64,000 nucleotides of DNA, from NCBI GenBank assembly GCA_016858145.1, contig JAEHOE010000148.1:186001-250000 (forward strand), read 5' to 3'. Positions within the stretch are counted from its first letter, which is position 1. Each line of letters starts with the position of its first letter. Positions 12,001-22,900 of this stretch are shown piece after piece. The position numbers and the translations under genes were made by a program. Under the pieces are notes generated by a model. It saw only the letters and a program-made list of their open reading frames with translations, ran no database searches and was not told the origin of the DNA. The stretch is from Edaphochlamys debaryana (lineage: Eukaryota; Chlorophyta; Chlorophyceae; Chlamydomonadales).

Positions 12001-14015
12001 AAGCGTGCGGGTGATTATTGGGGTGCTGCACAGCTGGGAACAAGCGAAGGGATCCGGGGGGATGGGCCTGGTGGGAAGGGCATGCAAGGCAGAGTGCAGG
12101 GCATCAGGCAGGGCATCATCAGCTAGGGATCTGGGCAGGGCCCGGACAACTGAACTTACCACACGATTGGCCCGTGCACCGCCACAGCCTCAAGGGCGTC
12201 AAGGAGGAGATGCGGCTGTTTGAGGTCCGCTGGGCGTCCGAGGAGGCCCACACCCCGGGGACCGTCACGGACGACACGCGCACCTCGGCACCCCGCGTGG
12301 GTCGCGCCAGCATCACAGGCGGCCCCGCCTCCTCGATCGCGCGGTCGGTGCGCGCCGCGTTCACACGCCAGGCCACGACCCTTATGCCCCCCAGCGAGCC
12401 GACGACGCGGGGGGGCGGCAGCCAGGCCGCTGGTTCCATCGCGGCCGCAGGAGCCGAGGCTGCAGCGGAGAGCAGCCGTGGAGGCGCTGGAAGCGCGGGC
12501 GCTCTGGGGTTCATGTCGATCGCCGGCATCGTCTCGGCAACGGGTGCTGCTGGCGGCAACGAAGGCGGCGCTTCCCCTCGAGGCAGCCATCGACGAGCCA
12601 GCAAGGGCCCGCAGACAACCGCCGCCGCAGCCTCAAGAGGTGTGAGCGCCGCAGCCGCCCGGGACGCTGCCATTCGTGTGACGTCTGTGACCCGGGCTGC
12701 TGCGCGGAGCGGCCGGCCAGAGGCCTCCTTTGGCGACGCAGCTGGAAACACGGGGAACAGCGCGTACAGCGGGGACGAGTTCCCGACTGAGTGCGTGGCA
12801 TTGCACACAGTGGTGGCAAACAGCCGCCCGCCACAGTCGCCGCACAACTCCCGCTCGAGGTCCCAGTCCCGATCCCAGTCCCAGGGACAGACCGGAGTGC
12901 AGACGCTCTCACCGCCCTCGTCCAAGCCACGGCAACGCGCACTGACCCAGCCCCAAGAGCTGCTGCCAGGCGGGCCGGCCCTTGGGCTGCCTCCAGGTGC
13001 TGCACCGCAGCTACAGGTGCCGCCAAGCCCCTCAGCCGGCATGGGCGCGGGCGCCTTGGCAGTGACGCCGCGGTCCATCCTGCGCCAACAGAGCATCCTG
13101 GTGCGGACGTCAGACACGGAGGACGCGTCTGCAGCTGCCGGGGCGCGCAGCCCTCGCCAGAAAGCCAGCGCCAGTGCCCTGTTCAGTGGCGGAGCGGGAC
13201 TGGGCGAGTCGACCCGGCAGCCGTCGGGCCTGATTGAGGCCGCGGTCCCTGGCCAAGGCGTCGTGTCCACCGGCCTGGAGCGGCTGCTGCCGCACTCCTC
13301 ACACCGCCTGGCCGAGTCAGCGGGGGCCAGCCAGGGGAGCATTGCGCTGGGGCCCACCTCGGAACTCAGCAGCGGCCGACGGCGTATGCCGGCCAGCCTG
13401 GGCGTGACGTTTGCGGACCAGGCCCTCAGCTCCGGGCCGAGCCCCTACGGCTCCCCGCTGCCAACACACGCCCAGCAGTCACTGCTTGCGTCCGGGGGCG
13501 GCACCGGGGCCAACGTTGGAGGCGGCTTCGCCGCGTCGCCATCGCCGTCTCCATCCCCAGACCGTCGGAGCCCTCTCATGTCAAGCATGACACCCAGCGG
13601 CCTGGGCCCCCAACGGCTGCCCCCATCCACCGGACTCGAGGCAACGCCTGCGACTTACGCCCTGGCCGCAGCCAGCGCAAGCTCTCAAGAGGCACACCTC
13701 CTGTCAGGGGCCGGTTCAAGGGGATCGGCAACGGCCATAACGCCGTGGGGCCTGATGCCCTCAGCGGCGGAGCTGGCGGAGGCGATGGATGAGGGCGAGG
13801 ACGCCCGACCGTCCCCGGCGGGACCAGGTGGTGACACGGCGGAGGCCTCCGCAAGCGCGCTACCGCACCTGCCGCCGCCCCCATCTGCGCTGTACCTGTT
13901 GTCGCCGATCGACAGGCGGCCTGGCGATCATCAGGAGCACCAAGAAGGCGGCCGGACGGCGGAGGACCGGCCGTCTGGCTCCCGGGACCAGCACGAGATT
14001 GAGCCGCAGCAGTAG
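3..14015 (+). CDS. Receptor-type class III nucleotide cyclase with two catalytic half-domains and giant insertions (5' end outside window)
   Basis: Predicted to make a cyclic nucleotide from ATP or GTP at a membrane. Exons: 3-197 (partial), 417-595, 895-916, 1234-1317, 1520-1597, 1747-3954, 4210-~6473, 6607-6748, 6985-7458, 7596-7649, 7846-7985, 8229-8293, 8476-8572, 8681-8732, 9029-9230, 9598-9644, 9792-9944, 10079-10157, 10269-10384, 10636-11939, 12188-14015 (stop). About 3,260 residues are visible. Exon 2 gives a membrane helix (VTIAVLLPVAVLALAALALV) and then a cyclase domain: TTLLITDIANST and EGDSFILAF carry the two metal Asp (codons 573 and 1523), and RGLRVRMGLHTG follows in exons 11-12. 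A second domain spans about 9200-12240: FMHVASAS, YVVEASEGLCLAAF, YRGKVMNRTSRI, then LKGVKEEMRLFEVRW. Between and inside these lie low-complexity Ala/Gly/Ser-rich insertions. All phases close except the exon 7/8 junction, which needs a weak donor near 6474. Ligand and substrate are unknown; the extracellular part is upstream of the window. Confidence 0.9.
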
Positions 14016-16992
14016 TAACACGGATGCCTGTCGTACCTGTACCAACATTCCGGGCTTTATACGGACGCAGGGCTGGTGGGTCCATGCAGGCCCCGAGGAG
14101 GCACGTATGAGTGAGCGGTCTCCACAGCAAGCAATGTTGCTTCAGAAGCGGGCGGGGCGGGGCAGGGCGGGGCTGAGCGTGCAGCGCAGGGTCAAGCGGG
14201 GGAGGTTTACATGCCTGAAGGGTTGAGGTAATGCGGATGCCATCGGCATCAATTCCACTGGGGAAGTACCGGTATGCGCGGCTTGAGAGGCCATTGAAAC
14301 GGTCACTGTGTGCGGAGCCATGGCAAGGAGGGGGGTTCTGCGCTGGCTACGGACGCCAGCACGTCACATGGGCGATGTGGCTGGCTTTCGGCGATGGCCT
14401 GGCATGGTCTGGTTGTGGTGGGCGTGTCGGGGGTCAAGCCTAAACATGGTCTCAAGCCTAAAAAGCAAAAAGCGGGTTGCTACAAGGAATCCAATGTTGG
14501 GGTGGTCAAAACTGACGGGCGGGCGAATCTGGAGGGCTAGGGGCTGGGCGTGCGGGGTGACGGTGACTTATGGCACCCGCGTGGGGGGTCATGCACTCGA
14601 AGGCTGTGACAAGGTCTGTGCTCTGCTCGTGCGGCCGCAAGTGCAGCAGCGGGGTTAGCGGTCGGTGGTAAGAAACCCCAGCTGTATGACAGCTGGTGGT
14701 GCCCCTTTGGAGGGCACGAGCGTTTCTTTCTGGCTACAATTACGGTTTCAAGAAGTGTCGAGGGAAAGAAGTGTGGTTTGAATAAGGGATGGCTGCGTGA
14801 CACGAGCACAAGGCACGTACCAACCATCGGGTGATAGTCCTCCACCCCTTCATCTATCTGTTCCCTGTCACCTCTCATGCTTCGATCTGAGTCAATCCTG
14901 GGGTTCAGGATACTGCATGCCTCACGGCAAGACCTGGCGCCCTTCTGCTCACTGGATACCAAGAATCGCCGTTGGATTCTTATTACACCTAAACCACCTG
15001 GATTGAAAGTTGTGGAATAGGCAGTCGTGTGTGCCGGTTTGGGGGGCTCTGGCGCGCCAGCGCGGACAAGGCTTTGGGTGCTGGTGAAAAGGCTTGGGAA
15101 TCGTTCTATACACAAGCTTTGGCCTTGGCGGCGGCATTCGATTAGCACCGGTGCGTTGATCGTTTGCTAGCCACCTGTCGTTTAGTATCGCAACCAAGAA
15201 GTTTGCGTTGTTTGGGGGACGGGATTGTCTGTTGGTTGATGGCGTTGCTGGGTTATCTACGATGGAAGCGCGGCTTCCCGGCTTCCCTGGGGTACCATGT
15301 CGCATTTCCCGGATTCATGTGTGGGCAGGGGGTGGAGCTTGCTTGGGTTTGTACTGAGGCCGCTTTGCCCAACGCGGGCCGACGATATACCGAGGTCGGA
15401 CTGAGGTTACGTAGAGAGAGGGGGTGCGGGTGTGCACGGAACACCGCAATAAGCAATACCGTACTCTGGTGTGCAAGCCCGCTGGGCTGCCTGCTGCTGC
15501 TGATGTTGTCTCCATGCAGCGCCATATGCGCTATGCGTGGCTGTTGCAGCGGAAGAGTCAGGGTCCCTGCTTACGCGAAGCACGCAGCCTGAATCCGCCA
15601 GTCCGCCGCCTCGTGCGGGGCCCCTGCACTGGGCCAGCGCGCTCCAGGCTATGCATCAGCAAGCCCGCTCTGCTCCTCTGCAGCGCCTCCTGCCCGGGCC
15701 CACAAGACCTTGCCTGCAGGATGCCTGCCTGCCCTCCAGCCCCTGGCTAGTGAAGCTCTGACTGCAAGCGAGCGGACTGGCATAGGCCTGCACCGGCAGC
15801 ACCGCACACGGAATTGTAGCCAACACGAGGAAACGGCACGAGTCGAGTCACAATTTATTTCTCCCTGCCTCGTCACACACATAGGTAGGGCCAAGTCAGC
15901 CCAGTCAGCTGGGGATGCAGAGCTGTCAACCTCTGCAGTAAATGACATCCCACCCTGTCATCCCGGCAGACCAGAATGCAGTCCCAAGCGCACATGACCG
16001 CTCACAGCAGATGCAGGCCTCCCCTCATCACCCGGTCGTCTACCCCATGCAATCCCCGGAACAGTCGCCTCGTGAACAGCATTACGACCCCTTCGAAGTA
16101 TCCCCCAAAGATATAGCTGTCACGTTCGACACCATCTAGACACACGTTCGGTGCGCCAGTCAATCGACATCGAAGACATGGAGGAAAGAAGCAAAGGCGA
16201 GCAAAGCAAGCGCACTTGACGGCGTGCAATGCCCAAGAAATGGCGAGGAGTGTAGTAGCAGAAAGGAGAACCCTGCCAGAACCGCCAACGTCACAGGTAC
16301 CCAAGTCAAGGACTTGCGCAGGCAATCCTCCTCCTCCAACCTGGACCGTGCCGGTACACCTGGACCCATAGAGTGTAGGTTATAGCAGACCCACACAACA
16401 TCACACACCTATGTACAAGTCGCTCAATTACCATGCTAACCGACCGCAGTCAGACTCGCGTAGTGCCTCCCGTGTCCCAGTTCCCGTGTGCTCTGGAGCT
16501 ACCCCGTAGCTCCCATTGGTGCGGTATGCCAATACATCGCTATAGCCCCATTCCACAGTCTCTTTGCCCACCTGCGCATGTTGCGTCTGCTGAACGCCCC
16601 ATACCGCTCCCCCTACACCCCATATAAACAAGGGCACGCGACTCCGCCGATGAGGGGACAACGAGAGCCCGCAAGCTCTGAAGGGGCACCCACGCACACC
16701 ACCCACGCTGTTAACTGCCCACGTCAGAACCCACAACGCCCAAAACGCCTCTAAAGGACCCAGGAGTAAACAGGCGCTTAATCGCGCCTACCCCTTGCAT
16801 CATCCTGCGGCCGCAACGCGGCGGTAATCATGTGCTGGCTGGGGTCCAAGACCCAGCTACAATCCTCTGTCCTACCGAACTCACGTCGAAGCCGTCACAA
16901 CTAAGCCGAAGGCACTATCACCTCCATTTGGACCAAGTCCTTGTCTCATTAAGGTCTGGCTTAGAGCACCCCGGGTGTGCGTGCAGCGCTCC
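14016..16992. other. Intergenic region between convergent genes
   Basis: This interval lies between the stop of the cyclase gene (+) and the stop of the lectin-rod gene (-), so it should hold both 3' UTRs. I found no ORF with recognisable protein character, no RNA gene and no TGTAA polyadenylation signal just downstream of the cyclase stop. Parts around 14700-15300 are less GC-rich than the neighbouring genes. A short hairpin-like palindrome (GTGCCC...GGGCAC) occurs near 14698-14717 but has no further support. Confidence 0.5.
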
Positions 16993-19900
16993 TCACTCGG
17001 CGCGAGACCGCTCCATCTCTACAATCAACTCAGGCGACCACACGCGCAGCGTCAGCTCCGGCGAGGCAGCCCCCGCCGCCGCAGCGCTCAGCAGCGCTGG
17101 GTCCTCATCCGCCGCCGCTGCCGCCGCCGCCAGCGCCAGCGCCACGTTGCCTGACGTCGGGGTGGACGGCAGGGCCGCCTCCGCCACGGCGCCCGGGCCT
17201 GCAGCGGCGCCGCCAGCCCCTGCGGTGGCGGAGGCGGCGCCCGCCGCCATCAGCTCCTCCATCAGGTGGGGGTCGGGCGCGAACATCTGTGGAACAGGGA
17301 GAGGAGGGCAGAAGCAGGCATGTGTGTCAGGAGAGCATGAGGGGGCGCAGGAAGGGCAACAACGGGTGGAGGGAGTGCCGACACAGAGGCTGCTCATTGT
17401 GCAGACGTGGGGGCGCCGGCGCTCACCGCTCGCCGGCCACCGAAGCCGAAGGCGCCTCCAGCCGCCCCCGCGGCCGCTCCCGCCGCGGCAGCCGCTGCGC
17501 CCGCCGGCGGCGGCGGCGGGGGGCCGGCTCCGTCGGGCCCTGCCGCCATGAGCTCGTTCATTGCGGCCATGTCGGGGGCGAAGGCCTGAGGGCGGGAGGG
17601 AGTTTTGGTGACGTTCCGAGGGGACTCGGGTTGTTATGGGGCAGGCGATGAATGGGGCGAGAACCCCATGCCGGTTTGGATGTTTGGGCTAGCGGCAGCA
17701 AAGCACCTCTACAAGACTAGCTTGTGGTCTGGCTGGTCCCCCGGGGTCCTCGCAGCCCTGCACACCTGCCCGACCTGTCAAGTCCGCTGCCCCTCCTTCA
17801 CCCACACAACTCCGCCAAGGACACGCGCGTGCGCACACCCCTGCCTCCCTCCGCCCCCACCCCCATGCCGTCCAGCCCACCATGCGCTTGTTCGCGGCCA
17901 CCGCCACCATCACCGCCACCCCGGCCGCCAGCACGCCACCCACGGCCAGGCCGGTAGCTAGGCCGCCTGCGGGAGGGGCAGGAGGGCAAGGCAAGGGTGC
18001 GAGGAGACAGCCCGGTCAGAGGAGCTGCCATCCGTGCATCAAGCCATATCGAGCACGGCTCAAACGGTCAGGCAGGCCTAAACCCTTTGCCAACTTCCGG
18101 CTTGCCCTCCGCAGTCCCCAGCCCCATCCATCTCACCAATGGCACGGCTGCTCATGCCATCGCCGCTACCACCGCTGCCGCCGCCGCCGCTGCCGCCACT
18201 GCCGCCGCCGGTACCTCCAGCAGCGCTGCCGCCGCCGCTGCCCGACGTTCCCGGGGCGGACCCGACGAAGCCATCTGGGTCCGTGGCGGCAAAGGTATCG
18301 GAACCGTTGAAACTGCGGTCTTGGTCGTTGCCCGAGTCACTCGCGTTCCCAGTTGACGCAGGCGCGACTGGAGGTGGCGGCGACAGGACTAGGCCTCGGT
18401 CGCCTCCCTCGCTCGTGCCGTTCCCAGAGCCGGAAGGCGGCGATGGAGCCGGAGGCGAGAAGGTGGAGGACGAGCCTGGAGGTGCAGGTGGCGGGGAACG
18501 GAGGCCAGGAGGGCCCGCGAGCGGGGGCGAGGCCGGGCTGGATGCGGGTGGCTTGGGCGGGGGCGAGGCGGGGCCCGATCCTGACTGGGTGGGCGGTGAG
18601 GGGGCACCGGAAAAGGGTGGAGGCGGGCGGGTGCTGGAGAGACTCGGTAACAGGGGCGAAGAAACCGGACCGGAGGCCGGAGGGAAGGCCGGGTCTGGTG
18701 AAGGCGGAGGTGTTGGTGAGCCGGAAGAGTCTTGAGGTGGAGGGGCGGAACCAGACGCAGGCCCACTCCTGAATGGCTCCATGGGAGGAGGGCTGGCGGT
18801 CGGATGGTAGGATGGGAGGTAGACGGGAGGTTGCGAGAGCGGGTAGGCGGGTGGGTACGTGGGTGGCCGGTGCGGCCATGAGCCGTAAGGTGGCGGCGCG
18901 GCAACAGTGGGAGGAGGGGGAGCGCTGGGCGAGCGGGGTGGAGCGGGGCTGCGAGCGGATGGGTAGGCGGGTGTGGGCGGTGGAGGCACCACACTAGAAG
19001 AATAGGAGGGAGGAGGGAGCGATGGCTCTGTGGTCGGCGCCAGCGGGCTTGGTGGATACGCCGGCTGTGGGCTCGGCACCTCCGGGCTTGGTGGATACGC
19101 CGGCTGTGATCTCGGCATCTCCGGCGGCTGCTGCGGCGGGTAGGCCGGAGGGGCCGCGGGTGGGGTAGACGGAGGCGCCCCGGGCGGGTAGGATGGCGGC
19201 TGCTGCGGCGGGTAGGCCGGAGGGGCCGTGGGCGGGTTCGCTGGCGGCGCCCCGGGCGGGTGGGATGGCGGCTGCTGCGGCGGGTAGGCCGAAGGGGCCG
19301 CGGGCGGGTGAGCCGGCGGCGCCCCGGGCGGGTAGGATGGCAGCTGCTGCGGCGGGTAGGCCGGAGGGGCCGCGGGCGGAGCAGCTGGAGGCGCCCCGGG
19401 CGGGTAGGATGGCGGCTGCTGCGGCGGGTAGGCCGGAGGGGCTGCGGGCGGGGTAGACGGAGGCGCCCCGGGCGGGTAGGATGGCCGCTGCTGCGGCGGG
19501 TAGGGCGGAGGGGCCGCGGGCGGGTTAGCCGGCGGCGCCCCGGGCGGGTAGGCCGGCGGCTGCTGCGGCGGGAAGGCCGGAGGGGCCGCGGGCGGAGCAG
19601 CTGGAGGCGCCCCGGGCGGGTAGGCTGGCGGCTGCTGCGGCGGGTAGGCCGGAGGGGCCGCGGGCGGAGCAGCTGGAGGCGCCCCGGGCGGGTAGGCTGG
19701 CGGCTGCTGCGGCGGGAAGGCCGGAGGTGCCGCGGGCGGGGTAGCCGGCGGCGCCCCGGGCGGGTAGGCTGGCGGCTGCTGCGGCGGGTAGGCCGGAGGG
19801 GCCGCGGGCGGGTTAGCTGGAGGCGCCCCGGGCGGGTAGGATATCGGCTGCTGCGGCGGGTAGGCCGGAGGGGCCGCGGGCGGAGCAGCTGGAGGCGCCC

Positions 19901-22900
19901 CGGGCGGGTAGGCTGGCGGCTGCTGCGGCGGGTAGGCCGGAGGGGCCGCGGGCGGAGCAGCTGGAGGCGCCCCGGGCGGGTAGGATGGCGGCTGCTGCGG
20001 CGGATAGGCCGGAGGGGCCGCGGGCGGAGCAGCTGGAGGCGCCCCGGGCGGGTAGGACGGCGGCTGCTGCGGCGGGTAGGCCGGAGGGGCCGCGGGCGGA
20101 GCAGCTGGAGGCGCCCCGGGCGGGTAGGATGGCGGCTGCTGCGGCGGGTAGGCCGGAGGGGCCGCGGGCGGGGTAGACGGAGGCGCCCCGGGCGGGTAGG
20201 CTGGCGGCTGCTGCGGCGGGTAGGCCGGAGGGGCCGCGGGCGGGGTAGACGGAGGCGCCCCGGGCGGGTAGGATGGCGGCTGCTGCGGCGGGTAGGCCGG
20301 AGGGGCCGCGGGCGGGGTAGACGGAGGCGCCCCGGGCGGGTAGGATGGCGGCTGCTGCGGCGGGTAGGCCGGAGGTGCCGCGGGCGGAGCAGCTGGCGGC
20401 GCCCCGGGAGGGTAGGATGGCGGCTGCTGCGGCGGGTAGGCCGGAGGGGCCGCGGGCGGGGTAGACGGAGGCGCCCCGGGCAGGTAGGATGGCGGCTGCT
20501 GCGGCGGGTAGGCCGGAGGGGCCGCGGGCGGGGTAGGCGGAGGCGCCCCGGGCGGGTAGGATGGCGGCTGCTGCGGCGGGTAGGCCGGAGGGGCCGCGGG
20601 CGGGTTAGCTGGAGGCGCCCCGGGCGGGTAGGATGGCGGCTGCTGCGGCGGGTAGGCCGGAGGTGCCGCGGGCGGGGTAGACGGTAGCGCCCCGGGCGGG
20701 TAGGCTGGCGGCTGCTGCGGCGGGTAGGCCGGAGGGGCCGCGGGCGGGGTAGACGGAGGCGCCCCGGGCGGGTAGGATGGCGGCTGCTGCGGCGGGTAGG
20801 CCGGAGGTGCCGCGGGCGGGGTAGACGGAGGCGCCCCGGGCGGGTAGGATGGCGGCTGCTGCGGCGGGTAGGCCGGAGGGGCCGCGGGCGGGGTAGACGG
20901 AGGCGCCCCGGGCGGGTAGGATGGCGGCTGCTGCGGCGGGTAGGCCGGAGGGGCCGCGGGCGGGGTAGACGGAGGCGCCCCGGGCGGGTAGGATGGCGGC
21001 TGCTGCGGCGGGTAGGCCGGAGGGGCCGTGGGCGGGTTAGCCGGCGGCGCCCCGGGAGGGTAGGAGGGCGGCTGCTGCGGCGGGTAGGCCGGAGGGGCCG
21101 CAGGAGGGTCAGCCGGCGGCGCCCCGGGCGGGTAGGCCGGCGGCTGCTGAGGCGGGTACGCCGGAGGGGCCGCAGGTGGGTAGGCCGGGGGCTGCTGAGG
21201 CGTGTACGCCGGAGGGGCATTGGGCGGGTAGGCCGGGGGCTGCTGAGGCGGGTACGCCGGAGGGGCGTTGGGCGGGTAGGATGGCGGCTGCTGCGGCGGG
21301 TAGGCCGGAGGGGCCGCGGGCGGAGCAGCTGGCGGCGCCCCGGGAGGGTAGGATGGCGGCTGCTGCGGCGGGTAGGCCGGAGGGGCCGCGGGCGGGGTAG
21401 ACGGAGGCGCCCCGGGCAGGTAGGATGGCGGCTGCTGCGGCGGGTAGGCCGGAGGGGCCGCGGGCGGGGTAGGCGGAGGCGCCCCGGGAGGGTAGGATGG
21501 CGGCTGCTGCGGCGGGTAGGCCGGAGGGGCCGCAGGAGGGTCAGCCGGCGGCGCCCCGGGCGGGTAGGCCGGCGGCTGCTGAGGCGGGTACGCCGGAGGG
21601 GCCGCAGGTGGGTAGGCCGGGGGCTGCTGAGGCGTGTACGCCGGAGGGGCATTGGGCGGGTAGGCCGGGGGCTGCTGAGGCGGGTACGCCGGAGGGGCGT
21701 TGGGCGGGTAGGATGGCGGCTGCTGCGGCGGGTAGGCCGGAGGGGCCGCGGGCGGGGTAGACGGAGGCGCCCCGGGCGGGTAGGATGGCGGCTGCTGCGG
21801 CGGGTAGGCCGGAGGGGCCGCGGGCGGGTTAGCTGGAGGCGCCCCGGGCAGGTAGGATGGCGGCTGCTGCGGCGGGTAGGCCGGAGGGGCCGCGGGCGGG
21901 GTAGGCGGAGGCGCCCCGGGAGGGTAGGATGGCGGCTGCTGCGGCGGGTAGGCCGGAGGGGCCGCAGGAGGGTCAGCCGGCGGCGCCCCGGGCGGGTAGG
22001 CCGGCGGCTGCTGAGGCGGGTACGCCGGAGGGGCCGCAGGTGGGTAGGCCGGGGGCTGCTGAGGCGTGTACGCCGGAGGGGCATTGGGCGGGTAGGCCGG
22101 GGGCTGCTGAGGCGGGTACGCCGGAGGGGCGTTGGGCGGGTAGGATGGCGGCTGCTGCGGCGGGTAGGCCGGAGGGGCCGCGGGCGGGGTAGACGGAGGC
22201 GCCCCGGGCGGGTAGGATGGCGGCTGCTGCGGCGGGTAGGCCGGAGGGGCCGCGGGCGGGGTAGGTGGAGGCGCCCCGGGCGGGTAGGATGGCGGCTGCT
22301 GCGGCGGGTAGGCCGGAGGTGCCGCGGGCGGAGCAGCTGGCGGCGCCCCGGGAGGGTAGGATGGCGGCTGCTGCGGCGGGTAGGCCGGAGGGGCCGCGGG
22401 CGGGGTAGACGGAGGCGCCCCGGGCGGGTAGGATGGCGGCTGCTGCGGCGGGTAGGCCGGAGGGGCCGCGGGCGGAGCAGCTGGAGGCGCCCCGGGCGGG
22501 TAGGATGGCGGCTGTTGCGGCGGGTAGGCCGGAGGGGCCGTGGGCGGGGTAGACGGAGGCGCCCCGGGCGGGTAGGAGGGCGGCTGCTGCGGCGGGTAGG
22601 CCGGAGGGGCCGCGGGCGGGGTAGACGGAGGCGCCCCGGGCGGGTAGGATGGCGGCTGCTGCGGCGGGTAGGCCGGAGGGGCCGTGGGCGGGTTAGCCGG
22701 CGGCGCCCCGGGAGGGTAGGAGGGCGGCTGCTGCGGCGGGTAGGCCGGAGGGGCCGCAGGAGGGTCAGCCGGCGGCGCCCCGGGCGGGTAGGCCGGCGGC
22801 TGCTGAGGCGTGTACGCCGGAGGGGCCGCAGGTGGGTAGGCCGGGGGCTGCTGAGGCGTGTACGCCGGAGGGGCATTGGGCGGGTAGGCCGGGGGCTGCT

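Noticed and set aside
14690..14725. Short inverted repeat as a possible structured RNA or mobile-element end
   Set aside because: A six-base stem with a seven-base loop is expected by chance at this GC content; no target-site duplication or longer arms were found.
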